The notes under the pieces are model-generated. The model saw only the letters and a list, made by a program, of their open reading frames with translations, ran no database searches and was not told the origin of the DNA. The position numbers and the translations under genes were made by a program. This document shows positions 35,540-44,261 of a stretch of 64,000 nt of DNA, piece after piece. Every line of letters starts with the position of its first letter. Within the stretch, counting starts at the first letter, position 1. Origin of the DNA: Pararhizobium sp. (GTDB lineage Bacteria > Pseudomonadota > Alphaproteobacteria > Rhizobiales > Rhizobiaceae); contig JAURWE010000124.1 of assembly GCA_030655075.1 (NCBI GenBank), forward strand, positions 1 through 64,000. The letters run 5' to 3'.

Positions 35540-36516
35540 GCCATCAGGCGCGCCTGCAGCACGACGACCACCAGCAGAAAGCCGCCGCGGATGACCGACT
35601 GCCAATAGGCCGACAGCGAGATCCAGCCGAGGCCGTTTTCAAAGTTGAGAATGTTGAACACCAGGCCGAGAAGCAGGGCGCCCGCCAGCGTCGCGCCGAC
35701 CGAGCCCGAGCCGCCGGTCAAAAGCGTTCCGCCCATCACCACCGAAGCAATGGCGAACAGTTCCCAGCCCACACCCTCTGTCGGCTGACCCGCGCCGAAC
35801 TGCGAGGCGAGGATGACCCCGGCAAGCCCGGCCAGAACGCCAGACACCACATAGACCAGAAGCAGCGTCCGCTCGACCTTTAGCCCCATCAGGTTCGCTG
35901 TCGCCTCGCCGTCGCCGATCGCCAGGATATGACGCCCGGACGGACGCCGCTCCAGATAGATCCAGCCGACGACATAGGCGGCGATCGCGATCCAGGCCGG
36001 TATGGGAAAGCCCAGAAAATCATCCTGCCCGATGGAGGTGAAGCCCGTATCGTAAGACACCGAGACCGACTGGTTGTTGGCAAGCAGCAGCCCCGTGCCA
36101 TAGGCCGCCAGCATGGCGGCCAGAGTTGCGATGAAGGGCTGGATGCGCATTTTCGTGATGACGAGGCCGTTGAGCAGCCCGACCAGCAGGCCGGCGCCGA
36201 CACCACCGGCAAGACCGGCCGCCCAGTGATAGGGCGACAGCATGGCCGCAACGACGCTCGACATGGCGGCGACCCCGCCGACCGAAAGATCGATGCCGCC
36301 GGTCATGATCACGAAGGCCATGCCCAGCGCGATCAGCGCAAACATCGAATTGTAGCGCAGGAAGCTCAGGATGTTGAACGGTGACAGGAAATTGTCATAG
36401 CGCAAGGCACCGAAGAGAATGAGGCCGGCCAGCGCCAGAAGCACGCCCATGCGGGCAAAATCACCGGATGATTTCGAAGCGAAGGTGCGGCGGACGGTTT
36501 TCAGCATGGTGGTCAT
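35524..36516 (-). CDS. ABC sugar transporter permease 2, YjfF/RbsC family
   Basis: 330-residue permease with 8-10 helices. The segment GMAFVIMTGGIDLSVGGVAAM is the family signature. It is the second permease in a binding protein-ATPase-permease-permease order, the YtfQRT-YjfF layout of galactofuranose importers. Start 36516 follows AAGGGAA and lies five bases after the preceding permease stop; the much longer frame has Arg/His-rich, non-coding character. Confidence 0.88.
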   Translation of the reverse strand: MTTMLKTVRRTFASKSSGDFARMGVLLALAGLILFGALRYDNFLSPFNILSFLRYNSMFALIALGMAFVIMTGGIDLSVGGVAAMSSVVAAMLSPYHWAAGLAGGVGAGLLVGLLNGLVITKMRIQPFIATLAAMLAAYGTGLLLANNQSVSVSYDTGFTSIGQDDFLGFPIPAWIAIAAYVVGWIYLERRPSGRHILAIGDGEATANLMGLKVERTLLLVYVVSGVLAGLAGVILASQFGAGQPTEGVGWELFAIASVVMGGTLLTGGSGSVGATLAGALLLGLVFNILNFENGLGWISLSAYWQSVIRGGFLLVVVVLQARLMAKQPE

Positions 36517-36521
36517 TTCCC

Positions 36522-37529
36522 TTAAACCTTGTCGGCACGTTGCTGGATGAAGACGGCGATGATGATGAGGCCGGCCTTGACGATCAGCGCAGCGGCATCG
36601 GGCACGCCATTGGCCAGCAGCGTATAGCGCACCAGCTGGATGACGAAGGCGCCGAGAACGGTGCCGAGAATATTGGCCCGGCCGCCGGTCAGAAGCGACC
36701 CGCCGACGGCGACGGCGGCGATGGCGTCGAGCTCCATGCCGAGACCGACGAGATTGGCGTCGCTGGCAGAGTTGCGCGCCACCACCACAAGACCGGCAAT
36801 GGCCGCCAGTGCACCGCTGATGATGTAGACGAAAGTCTTCACGCGCCGGACCGGAATACCGGTCAGCCGCGCCGCCTTCTCGTTGCCGCCGACCGCAATG
36901 ATCTGCCGGCCGAGAACGGTGTAGCGGATCAGGCAATGGGCAAGAATGGCGATGACGATCATCAGCACCACCTGGGCCGGAATGCCGAAGATGCGGCCCA
37001 TGGCGATGAACTGAAAGGCGCCGTTCTTGAACACCTGCAGATTGCCGTTGGTGGCGACCTGGGCAATGCCGCGCCCGGCAATGAACAGCACGAGTGTGGC
37101 AATGATCGGCTGGATCGAAAAATGCGTGACGAGAAATCCGTTGAACCAGCCAAACACCATGACGACCAAGACCGGCACGACGAAGGACAGGCCGACAGCC
37201 AGCGCCATATTGTCGACGGGAAACACCTTGCCCATGAAAATCATCGGCGCGATCGCCCCGGAAATCGCCATCAGCGAACCGACGGACAGATCGATGCCGC
37301 CTGTGGCGATCACCAGCGTCATGCCGGTGGCGACGATGACGATGGTCGCCACCTGGGTGAGGTTCACATTCAGGGTCTGCCAGGACAGAAAGTTCGGCGT
37401 CACCACGAGATTGAAGAGGATCAGCACCAGAAAGGCGGCGAAGGTTCCGTAGCGGCTGAGCAGCTGCGCGGCATTGAGCCTGCGCACTGCGGTCGATGGC
37501 GGAGGGGTGGACGTCTGTGTCATCGTCAT
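36522..37529 (-). CDS. ABC sugar transporter permease 1, YtfT/RbsC family
   Basis: 335-residue inner-membrane permease. GMTLVIATGGIDLSVGSLMAI and DAIAAVAVGGSLLTGGRANILG are the two conserved blocks. The ATG at 37529 follows the ATPase stop by one base, indicating coupling; another ATG two codons inside is possible. Two distinct permease genes imply a heterodimeric channel, unlike the single-permease importer of the D-apiose operon. Confidence 0.88.
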   Translation of the reverse strand: MTMTQTSTPPPSTAVRRLNAAQLLSRYGTFAAFLVLILFNLVVTPNFLSWQTLNVNLTQVATIVIVATGMTLVIATGGIDLSVGSLMAISGAIAPMIFMGKVFPVDNMALAVGLSFVVPVLVVMVFGWFNGFLVTHFSIQPIIATLVLFIAGRGIAQVATNGNLQVFKNGAFQFIAMGRIFGIPAQVVLMIVIAILAHCLIRYTVLGRQIIAVGGNEKAARLTGIPVRRVKTFVYIISGALAAIAGLVVVARNSASDANLVGLGMELDAIAAVAVGGSLLTGGRANILGTVLGAFVIQLVRYTLLANGVPDAAALIVKAGLIIIAVFIQQRADKV

Positions 37530-37530
37530 C

Positions 37531-39024
37531 TCAATTCACCTGATGCGCCATGGCCGAAAGCAGGGCCGTCTCGCTCAATTCGGCCTTCGGCAGAACCGCC
37601 ACGGACCGGCCGTCGCTCAAAACGGTGACACAGTCGGCCGCCGCCAGCAATTCTTCCAGTTCGGAGGAGATCATCAGGACGCTCAGGCCCTCGTCCGCCA
37701 ACCCGCGCAGCAGCCGCAGAATTTCCGCCTTGGCGCCGATATCTATACCCCGCGTCGGCTCATCGATGATCAGGATGCGCGGATCGGTGCACAACCAGCG
37801 CGCCAGCAGAACCTTCTGCTGGTTGCCACCGGAAAGCTCCTTGATCGGCTGATCCGGCGAGGCACATTTGATGCCGAGCGCCTTGATATAGCGCAGTACG
37901 ATCTCCTGCTGACGGGCGCGATCGACGATGCCGGCCTTCTTCAGCTTCGGCAGCAGCGCCAGCGTCATATTCTCGCGGATGCTCATGTCGGGAATGATGC
38001 CATCGATCTTGCGGTCCTCCGAGACCAGCCCGATCCCGTCGGCAATCGCCGCTGCCGGTTCGGAATAGGTGCGCGCCACGCCGTTCACCCGAATGCTGCC
38101 GGTTTCGAGCTTGTCGACGCCGAAGATGATCCGCGCCGTTTCCGTGCGGCCGGAGCCGAGCAGCCCCGCCAGCCCGTAAATCTCGCCCTCGCGTACCGTC
38201 AGGCTGACATCACGGACACGGACGCCAGAACCGGCATTTTCGACTGACAGCCGCACCGGCTTCGACGTATCGAGCCCGCCCTCGCGCGCGATGGCCTCGA
38301 AGGCAGCCAGTTCCTTTCCGAGCATGTTGCGCACCAACTCCATCTTCGGCATCGCGCTCATGGCACTTTTGGCCACCGTCTGGCCGTCGCGCATGATGGT
38401 GACGCGGTCGCAGATTTCGTAGAGTTCATCGAGCCGGTGGCCGATGAACAGCACGGCGACGCCGTTTTTCTGCAGCGTGCGGATGGTCTGGAACAGGATC
38501 GCCACTTCACGCTCGTCGAGCGAGGATGTCGGCTCGTCCATGATGACCAGCCGCGCTTTTTGCGTCACGGCGCGGGCAATGGCGATCATCTGCCGCGTCG
38601 CCGCATTGAAGCGCGCCACCGGCAGATCGACATCGATATCGAGATTGAAAGTTTTCAGAACGGCTTCGGCGCCCTCGCGCATGACGCGCCGGTCGAGAAA
38701 GCCGAATTTTTTCAGCTCTCGCGATAGATAGATGTTCTCGGCCACCGAACGCTGCGGTGCCAGATTGATTTCCTGGTAGATCGTCGCGATGCCGCTGGCC
38801 TGGCTTTCGGCCGGCGTGGCGAAGGAAACGTCCCTGCCCTCGAAGGTCACAGTCCCCGCATCGCGCTGATAGGCTCCCGTCAGTATCTTGATCAGGGTGG
38901 ATTTGCCGGCGCCATTCTGGCCGACCAGTGCCATAACCTCACCCTCGCCGATCTCAAGCGAAGCGGCGCGCAGTGCGGCGACGCCCGAAAATGCTTTGGA
39001 AATTCCCTGCATCGACAACAGCAT
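37531..39024 (-). CDS. ABC sugar transporter ATPase, YtfR/RbsA family
   Basis: 497-residue double ATPase. N-terminal domain: Walker A GQNGAGKST, signature region VARFNAATRQMIAIARAV, Walker B LVIMDEPTSSLDE. C-terminal domain: degenerate Walker A (GLLGSGRTE) and canonical signature LSGGNQQKVLLARWL. It lies between the binding protein (upstream) and the two permeases, with a hairpin in the 82-bp gap before it. Confidence 0.9.
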   Translation of the reverse strand: MLLSMQGISKAFSGVAALRAASLEIGEGEVMALVGQNGAGKSTLIKILTGAYQRDAGTVTFEGRDVSFATPAESQASGIATIYQEINLAPQRSVAENIYLSRELKKFGFLDRRVMREGAEAVLKTFNLDIDVDLPVARFNAATRQMIAIARAVTQKARLVIMDEPTSSLDEREVAILFQTIRTLQKNGVAVLFIGHRLDELYEICDRVTIMRDGQTVAKSAMSAMPKMELVRNMLGKELAAFEAIAREGGLDTSKPVRLSVENAGSGVRVRDVSLTVREGEIYGLAGLLGSGRTETARIIFGVDKLETGSIRVNGVARTYSEPAAAIADGIGLVSEDRKIDGIIPDMSIRENMTLALLPKLKKAGIVDRARQQEIVLRYIKALGIKCASPDQPIKELSGGNQQKVLLARWLCTDPRILIIDEPTRGIDIGAKAEILRLLRGLADEGLSVLMISSELEELLAAADCVTVLSDGRSVAVLPKAELSETALLSAMAHQVN

Positions 39025-39058
39025 GGCGCATCCATTCCTTCTATCTGAACAGCAAAAG

Positions 39059-39088
39059 CCGGCCGGACTGGCGAACCAACCCGGCCGG
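39059..39088 (-). other. Intercistronic hairpin after the binding-protein gene
   Basis: CCGGCCGG at 39059-39066 and again at 39081-39088 (self-complementary arms, 14-base loop) in the 82-bp gap between the binding-protein stop and the ATPase start. Such structures commonly protect upstream mRNA and allow excess of binding protein over membrane parts. Confidence 0.6.
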
Positions 39089-39106
39089 GATCACTCTTGG
39101 GAGAGA

Positions 39107-40090
39107 TCAGTAGGCGTTTGCCAGTTCAGCAGCCGCATTCGACGGATCGTAGAACTTGTCCGTGTTGATGACCCAGGGCTCGATCGCATCGCCCTTGGCA
39201 TAACGCGCCAGTGTCTCATAAGCCTTCGGTCCGAAGCGCGGGTTGCATTCGACAACGGCATTGATCTTGCCATCGACAACAGCCTGCACGGCTTCCTTGC
39301 CACCGTCGATCGACAGCACGAGGATGTCCTTGCCGGGAACCTTGCCGGCAGCTTCGATGGCTGCGATGGCGCCTATCGCCATTTCGTCATTGTGCGCGTA
39401 AATCACGTCGGCATCCGGATGCGCCTGCAGCAGGGCTTCAGCAACCTGACGGCCCTTGTCGCGGGCAAAGTCGCCGGTCTGCGAAGCAACGATCGTGAAG
39501 CCGCCAGCCGCCGTGATGGCTTCGTCGAAGCCCTTCTTGCGGTCGTTGGCAGGCGACGAACCGGTCGTGCCTTCAAGCTCGATGATCTTCGATTTGCCGT
39601 TGGCATTCTTGGCCAGCCATTCGGCAACACGCTTGCCTTCTTCGATGAAGTCCGAACCGATAAAGGTCACGTAGTCTTCTCCGGCCTTGGCCAGCGACTG
39701 GTCAACGTTACGGTCGAGCAGAATAACCGGAATGCCGGCCTTCTTGGCAGCCATGACGGCCGGGATCAGCGGCTTTTCTTCGCGCGGAGCAAGGAAAATG
39801 ATGTCGACGCCCTGAGCGATCATAGAGTTGACGTCGGCCACCTGCTTTGCGGCAGAACCGGCAGCGTCCGTGTAGACGAACTGGTAGCCGAGCTTTTCGG
39901 CTTCAGCCTTCATGCTTTCGGTTTGGGCAATGCGCCAGGGGTTGTTCGATTCGGTCTGTGCGAAGCCCACCTTGTAGGTGTCCTTCTGAGCCAGCTTGGG
40001 CAGTTCGGCAAATGCCATCGTGCCGGCAAGTGCAACAGCGCCGACGGCGGTTGCTGCAAGGATGAAGCTGCGGCGTGAAATAATAGACAT
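39107..40090 (-). CDS. Periplasmic sugar-binding protein, YtfQ-like
   Basis: 327-residue protein with a Tat/Sec-like N-terminus (RRSFILAATAVGAVALAG, cleavage after AFA). The mature sequence resembles E. coli YtfQ, the galactofuranose-binding protein: VGFAQTESNNPWRIAQTESMK, FLAPREE, VILLDRNVDQ, IELEGTTGSSPANDRKKGF, IYAHNDEMAIGA, and SIDGGKEA. The RR motif may direct Tat export. Shine-Dalgarno GGGAGGAGAG is unusually strong. The ligand may be a furanose sugar; no catabolic genes accompany it. Confidence 0.87.
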   Translation of the reverse strand: MSIISRRSFILAATAVGAVALAGTMAFAELPKLAQKDTYKVGFAQTESNNPWRIAQTESMKAEAEKLGYQFVYTDAAGSAAKQVADVNSMIAQGVDIIFLAPREEKPLIPAVMAAKKAGIPVILLDRNVDQSLAKAGEDYVTFIGSDFIEEGKRVAEWLAKNANGKSKIIELEGTTGSSPANDRKKGFDEAITAAGGFTIVASQTGDFARDKGRQVAEALLQAHPDADVIYAHNDEMAIGAIAAIEAAGKVPGKDILVLSIDGGKEAVQAVVDGKINAVVECNPRFGPKAYETLARYAKGDAIEPWVINTDKFYDPSNAAAELANAY

Positions 40091-40142
40091 CGGTATTCTC
40101 TCCTCCCGAGGTTACCGGTACTTCTACCGGCCAGTGAGCATT

Positions 40143-40235
40143 TTGCGCTTCACATATCCAAATCTTGCGCTAATAATATGAGCAGTCAAGTGCAAATTTT
40201 ATGAGCAGGCGCAACATTTTTATCGTGCAGCGCAA
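40143..40235. promoter_or_regulatory. Paired TTGCGC / GCGCAA boxes in the importer-lacI intergenic region
   Basis: TTGCGC occurs at 40143-40148 and 40165-40170, and its complement GCGCAA at 40209-40214 and 40230-40235. Spacing within each pair is 21-22 bp. The four boxes form a long-range dyad between the divergent importer and LacI genes and could be operators. This also argues against LacI starting at 40201 or 40240, which would place boxes in the coding sequence. Confidence 0.45.
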
Positions 40236-40266
40236 TAAAATGAGAACGGCAGGGGTGGGGAACGGA

Positions 40267-41346
40267 ATGGCGAAAGGCAACGGGCGGAGCACCGAAAACG
40301 ACCGGCAGACCGACAGCGGGCGCCCGACAATGACAGACGTTGCCCGCATCGCGGGTGTTTCGCAGTCCAGTGTCTCGCTCGTGCTCAACGAGATGTCCGG
40401 AGCCCGTATCTCGGCAGAGACCCAGATGCGGGTGCGCGAGGCTGCTCATAAAGTTGGATACAAATTACCAAGTGTGCGCAACGACACGGTCGAGACACCC
40501 GATATCGAGAAGGATACGATTGCCTTCATCATCGATGAAATCTCGACCAGCCCCCACCCCGTGGTCAGCCTCGACGGCATTCGTGACCATGCCTTCGAGC
40601 AGGGATTGATGGTCTCGGCCCATGTGACCCGCTCCAATCGGGAACTGCAGGATGCGGTTCTGCGCACGGTTCTGCGCGACAAGTCGATCATGGGCGTCAT
40701 CTATGCGACGATCTTCACCCGCAAAGTGTCGATCCCGCCGCAACTGAAGGGAATCCCGACGGTCCTGCTCAACTGCTACGCTGAGCCGCGCCAGCACATG
40801 GCGATCATCCCCGGCGAAGTGGCGGGCGGGTTTTCCGCTACGGCGCATCTGACCGCGCTCGGCCACAAGCGCATCGGCTTCATCAATGGGGAACCCTGGA
40901 TGGATGCAGCGGTCGATCGCCTCAAAGGCTACAAGCAGGCGCTCGCCACAGCCGACATCGCCTTTGACGAAACGCTGGTGCGCGACGGCGACTGGCTGCC
41001 CCTGCGCGGCTACGAGGCTGGCCTTGACCTTCTGTCGATGCCCAACCCGCCGACGGCCATCTTCTGCGGCAACGACCTGATGGCCATTGGTGTCATGGAA
41101 GCCGCAGCCGAAAAAGGCCTGCAGGTCCCGGGCGATCTCTCCGTTATGGGTTACGACGACCAGGAACTTGCCCGATACACGCACCCGCCACTCTCGACGC
41201 TGGTGTTGCCGAATTATGAGATGGGCCAGCGGGCCGCCGAAATGCTAATCGACATGGCAATCCACGGCAAGAACCCCAGACCGATGACCATCAAGGTGGA
41301 TGGGCCGCTGGTGCGCCGCGGTTCAACGGCTCCTCCGCGCGCATAG
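40267..41346 (+). CDS. LacI-family transcriptional regulator
   Basis: 359-residue repressor. The HTH with hinge (PTMTDVARIAGVSQSSVSLVLN...ISAETQMRVREAAHKVGY) is followed by a periplasmic-binding-like sensor domain (GRPxx-type ends: GNDLMAIGVMEAA, VMGYDDQELARYTHPPLST). The ATG at 40267 with GGGGTGGGG upstream is preferred; two upstream ATGs exist. About 18 residues precede the HTH, more than usual. It is divergent from the YtfQ-like importer and probably controls it in response to the transported sugar. Confidence 0.85.
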   Translation: MAKGNGRSTENDRQTDSGRPTMTDVARIAGVSQSSVSLVLNEMSGARISAETQMRVREAAHKVGYKLPSVRNDTVETPDIEKDTIAFIIDEISTSPHPVVSLDGIRDHAFEQGLMVSAHVTRSNRELQDAVLRTVLRDKSIMGVIYATIFTRKVSIPPQLKGIPTVLLNCYAEPRQHMAIIPGEVAGGFSATAHLTALGHKRIGFINGEPWMDAAVDRLKGYKQALATADIAFDETLVRDGDWLPLRGYEAGLDLLSMPNPPTAIFCGNDLMAIGVMEAAAEKGLQVPGDLSVMGYDDQELARYTHPPLSTLVLPNYEMGQRAAEMLIDMAIHGKNPRPMTIKVDGPLVRRGSTAPPRA

Positions 41347-41400
41347 GTCAAGCGCTCGTCCGCATCAAATGCTGGCGATCGGACACATTACAGAGGCCTG

Positions 41401-41525
41401 AAAATGAAAAGAGCCTGACGCGGGAGGAGGTGCGTCAGGCTCTTATAGCTGTGCTGGCAATGGGAGGAGGATATTGCCAGCGATAACAGAGGGTGCTGGG
41501 AGGAGGAGTGCACCGATCTGTTAAA
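41401..41525 (-). ncRNA. Cuckoo/CcsR-type small RNA with three CCUCCUCCC hairpins
   Basis: Read on the minus strand there are three successive hairpins. GGUGC...GCACC (41514-41492), CUGGCAAU...AUUGCCAG (41480-4154 region, stem arms 41480-41473 and 41461-41454) and an 11-bp GAGCCUGACGC...GCGUCAGGCUC (41442-41411). All three loops contain CCUCCUCCC, an anti-Shine-Dalgarno sequence. The last stem is followed by UUUUCAUUUU and serves as terminator. This is the defining structure of cuckoo RNAs (CcsR in Rhodobacter), stress-related riboregulators of alphaproteobacteria. No DUF1127 gene, often their neighbour, is present. Confidence 0.88.
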
Positions 41526-41550
41526 TAGAAGATACACCAGCCACGCCCAA
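41523..41550 (-). promoter_or_regulatory. Candidate promoter of the small RNA
   Basis: On the minus strand TTGGGC (41550-41545) and CTATTT (41528-41523) are 16 bp apart, resembling the rhizobial TTGACA/CTATAT vegetative promoter. Transcription would begin near 41516, just before the first hairpin. The RNA could instead be processed from read-through of the upstream oxidoreductase transcript. Confidence 0.5.
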
Positions 41551-41562
41551 AAAACAGGCTGA

Positions 41563-41582
41563 TTATTGCATTGCAGCAATAA
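41563..41582 (-). terminator. Inverted repeat after the FAD oxidoreductase gene
   Basis: TTATTGC (41563-41569) and GCAATAA (41576-41582) around a six-base loop, 14 bases past the stop of the oxidoreductase on the minus strand. A run of six U lies about eight bases further on, so it is a poor intrinsic terminator; an operator for the small RNA promoter is an alternative. Confidence 0.4.
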
Positions 41583-41596
41583 CAAATATGCATAGC

Positions 41597-42883
41597 TCAT
41601 GTCGCCGCCTGAAGGCCCCTTATGGGCACTCCGGAAAAACCGGAATCCTTCGGAAAGCCGAACAAGGCTGCATCGGCATCCGGCTTTCCGGCGATCGCCG
41701 ACGATACGATGTCGGCAGCTATCTTGCTGAATGTAATGCCATTTCCCCCGAACCCCATGACCGCATGGACATGTTTCATGCCCGGCACTTCGCCGATGAT
41801 CGGTGTGCCCGACGCGGTTGTACCAAAGGCCGCTGCCCAGGAGAATGCCGGTTTCCCGATCTTGCATCCGAGGAGATCGCCAACCTTCTCGGCAATCAGG
41901 GCACCTTTCCGGGTCAGCTTTTCAGGCGACCGGTGGGCTTCCGGATCGCTTTCGTCCTCTCCACCAGCAATCAGACGGCCGTCTTTTGTGGTACGGAAGT
42001 AGAGATAGGGATCGGATCCCTCCCACACGAGATGGTGGGCCAGCCAGTCCGGCAGCTTCAGATTGGGCTCGCTGGCGATCGCCCATGTCGAGATGATGGC
42101 GTGGTGGCGTTCGGCCACACCATCCAGAAACTCGTAGCCGGTGCAGAAGACCACGTGCCTGCATCCGATGATTTTGCCGCCGGCCGTGGCCAGATGCACC
42201 ATGTCGCCATCGCTGCGCACATCGGTAATTTCGACACCGGAGACGATCTCTGCACCACGCTTTCGAACATGCCGCAGAATGCCGGCGGTCAATTGCGCCG
42301 GGTTGGCCGAGGCCGAAAGATCGCTGAGGATCGCCCCCGTGCGGTCGAGTCCAAAATCGCTGCGCACCGTCTGCCCACTGAGATAGACCGCGTCGAGCCG
42401 CTCGGCCCTGCGAACAGCAGCCTCCATTTCCAGCGCCCGGGCACCATAGGTATCGCCGGCGAGATATAGGGTTTTCTTGCGTTTCATGCTGCAGGCAATG
42501 CCGAGATCACCGGCAAGCTCTATCAGTTCCTCAACGGCCTTGGCCGACCGCCGCCAGATACGCCCGGCAGGCTTTTCGCCGATCATTCCAATCAACTCGC
42601 GCAATGGAATATCGATCTCGTGCTGGATCATCGCCGTGCTGGCCATGCTGCTGCCGGTCACTGGCAAGCGCCGGTCGATGATCAACACGGATCGCGTGCC
42701 ATCGGTGAGGGCATTGGCCATCAGGGCGCCGCTGATCCCCGCCCCGACGATGACGACATCATAGTCCGCCAGAGGAACATGCTTTTTCGAAACGACCGAA
42801 ATATGGGGCGTCGTTGCCCAAAGGGGCTGGGAATCGCGCAATGTGCGCTTGGCGGTGATCGCTTGCCTGGGGGAATGGGTCAA
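41597..42883 (-). CDS. FAD-dependent oxidoreductase, DAO (glycine/D-amino-acid oxidase) family
   Basis: 428-residue flavoprotein. An N-terminal extension of about 40 residues precedes the FAD motif DVVIVGAGISGALMANAL; the DAO family C-terminal block VMGFGGNGITFSKIAADIV binds the cofactor too. The start is TTG at 42881-42883, overlapping the upstream stop (TTGA), so translation depends on coupling to the TIGR02588-like gene. The extension and membrane-protein partners suggest a membrane-associated dehydrogenase. The substrate is unknown. Confidence 0.8.
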   Translation of the reverse strand: MTHSPRQAITAKRTLRDSQPLWATTPHISVVSKKHVPLADYDVVIVGAGISGALMANALTDGTRSVLIIDRRLPVTGSSMASTAMIQHEIDIPLRELIGMIGEKPAGRIWRRSAKAVEELIELAGDLGIACSMKRKKTLYLAGDTYGARALEMEAAVRRAERLDAVYLSGQTVRSDFGLDRTGAILSDLSASANPAQLTAGILRHVRKRGAEIVSGVEITDVRSDGDMVHLATAGGKIIGCRHVVFCTGYEFLDGVAERHHAIISTWAIASEPNLKLPDWLAHHLVWEGSDPYLYFRTTKDGRLIAGGEDESDPEAHRSPEKLTRKGALIAEKVGDLLGCKIGKPAFSWAAAFGTTASGTPIIGEVPGMKHVHAVMGFGGNGITFSKIAADIVSSAIAGKPDADAALFGFPKDSGFSGVPIRGLQAAT

Positions 42884-43290
42884 GGATCCGTATACCCCAC
42901 GGGCATTACACGCAGCTCTTTGCCTGCAGGGTTGGTCCGGAAGAACATCGCACCCGTCGCCTCCGATTCGGCCGGAACATAGTCGAATGTCACGTCGCTT
43001 TCCTCTTTCACTTCACCGTTTTCCAGAATCTGGCCGCGAACGGCCACGGCGGCAGCCGTCGTCTCTGCCGAATTGACGATCTCGAACATGACCCGATAGC
43101 CGCCCGGAATGGGCTCGGTACGGATGATGGACGTGGCAAGTTCAGGTGGCTCCCCGGTCTGGGTCAGGGCCTCCTTGCCGACCCATGTGATCATCCCAAC
43201 CACCAGAAGTGCCGACAGGATGCCCGTCAACCACTCGATCCAATGCGGATCGGCTGCTTCGGTATGGGTTTTGTTGGCGGTCTTTGTCAT
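42880..43290 (-). CDS. TIGR02588-like membrane-anchored protein
   Basis: 136 residues: one N-terminal membrane helix (WLTGILSALLVVGMITWVG) and a C-terminal Ig-like beta domain with YRVMFEIVNSAETTAAAVAVRG and the ending PAGKELRVMPVGYTDP. This matches, from memory, TIGR02588, a family of unknown function found with TIGR02587. It lies seven bases downstream of the TIGR02587-like gene and overlaps the oxidoreductase gene, forming a three-gene unit. Confidence 0.75.
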   Translation of the reverse strand: MTKTANKTHTEAADPHWIEWLTGILSALLVVGMITWVGKEALTQTGEPPELATSIIRTEPIPGGYRVMFEIVNSAETTAAAVAVRGQILENGEVKEESDVTFDYVPAESEATGAMFFRTNPAGKELRVMPVGYTDP

Positions 43291-43297
43291 GGCGGAC

Positions 43298-44176
43298 CTA
43301 TAGAATGAGACGCGCTGCCGCAGCGCCTATGGCGCCTGGAAAGCTGAGAACGATGACGGACATGAGGATTTGGGTTGGCGACGAATCACCGAGCTGCTCA
43401 AAGGTCCACAGTGCGTAAAGGCTGATCAGCACCGCGATGATGTAGCCGGGCAGCGTGAACCGGACGAACGCATGCCACCAGGGTGTCTCCGGCAATATCT
43501 CGTGGCTGCCCTTGAACGACACCGCATAGACGAAACCGTGCATGACGCAGATCGAAAAGACGATGACAGCCAGCGCATGCCACGGCGTCATCTTATAGGA
43601 CAGCAGGATCATCTCTTCTGTCGGCGCCACATTGAGACTGAGGAACAGCGCCCCCACAGCCATCATGAAAAGTTCGCCGGAATAGCCGGTTTCGATCTCG
43701 CTCTGCTTGCTATCGTCCTCATCATCTTCGTTGTCGCCACCATCGTTCGTGCCACCCAACTGGCTGCGCCCCAGCATTGCGCCGATGCTGGCCGGAACCG
43801 ACTGCACCGCGATCTTGCCGATGATCTCGCTGGCGGGCATGCCGGCTTTCAAGATGCCGACGGCGCAGAGGATAAGGGCACTGGCAACGATGCCCATACC
43901 ATAGGCGATCGCTGCATCGCGGCACGCTTCCCGCCAGGAAAACGTCTCCTCGAAGCCGATGCGGTGCGCGAGCAGGATGAGGAGGGGAATGTTGAGGACG
44001 AGCAGGAGGAAAAGCTGAGCACGTCCCATGTAGAAGCCGAGCGCCCACATCTCCATGGTCATAAACATCGGAAGGGCGAAAAGAAGCGCGCCGGCAATGC
44101 CGCGGCCGACACCAGTCAGAAACCGGCCGGCCTCTTCACGGCGCGCATCTGCGTGGCTCTGCGTTGCACCCGCCAT
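43298..44176 (-). CDS. TIGR02587-like integral membrane protein
   Basis: 292 residues with about seven membrane helices: GIAGALLFALPMFMTMEMWALG and LFLLLVLNIPLLILLAHRIGF near the start, then further pairs. An acidic, charged loop (NDGGDNEDDEDDSKQSE) sits in the middle. The pattern fits the uncharacterised TIGR02587 family. It leads the unit with the TIGR02588-like protein and the FAD oxidoreductase; its function is unknown. Confidence 0.75.
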   Translation of the reverse strand: MAGATQSHADARREEAGRFLTGVGRGIAGALLFALPMFMTMEMWALGFYMGRAQLFLLLVLNIPLLILLAHRIGFEETFSWREACRDAAIAYGMGIVASALILCAVGILKAGMPASEIIGKIAVQSVPASIGAMLGRSQLGGTNDGGDNEDDEDDSKQSEIETGYSGELFMMAVGALFLSLNVAPTEEMILLSYKMTPWHALAVIVFSICVMHGFVYAVSFKGSHEILPETPWWHAFVRFTLPGYIIAVLISLYALWTFEQLGDSSPTQILMSVIVLSFPGAIGAAAARLIL

Positions 44177-44261
44177 AAGCGGCTTCCCCCTGGATTGACG
44201 CCAATCAACGTGCCAGGGGGAAAACAGTTCCTTGCGGGAACGCCGGCCTCGAACCCGGCCG

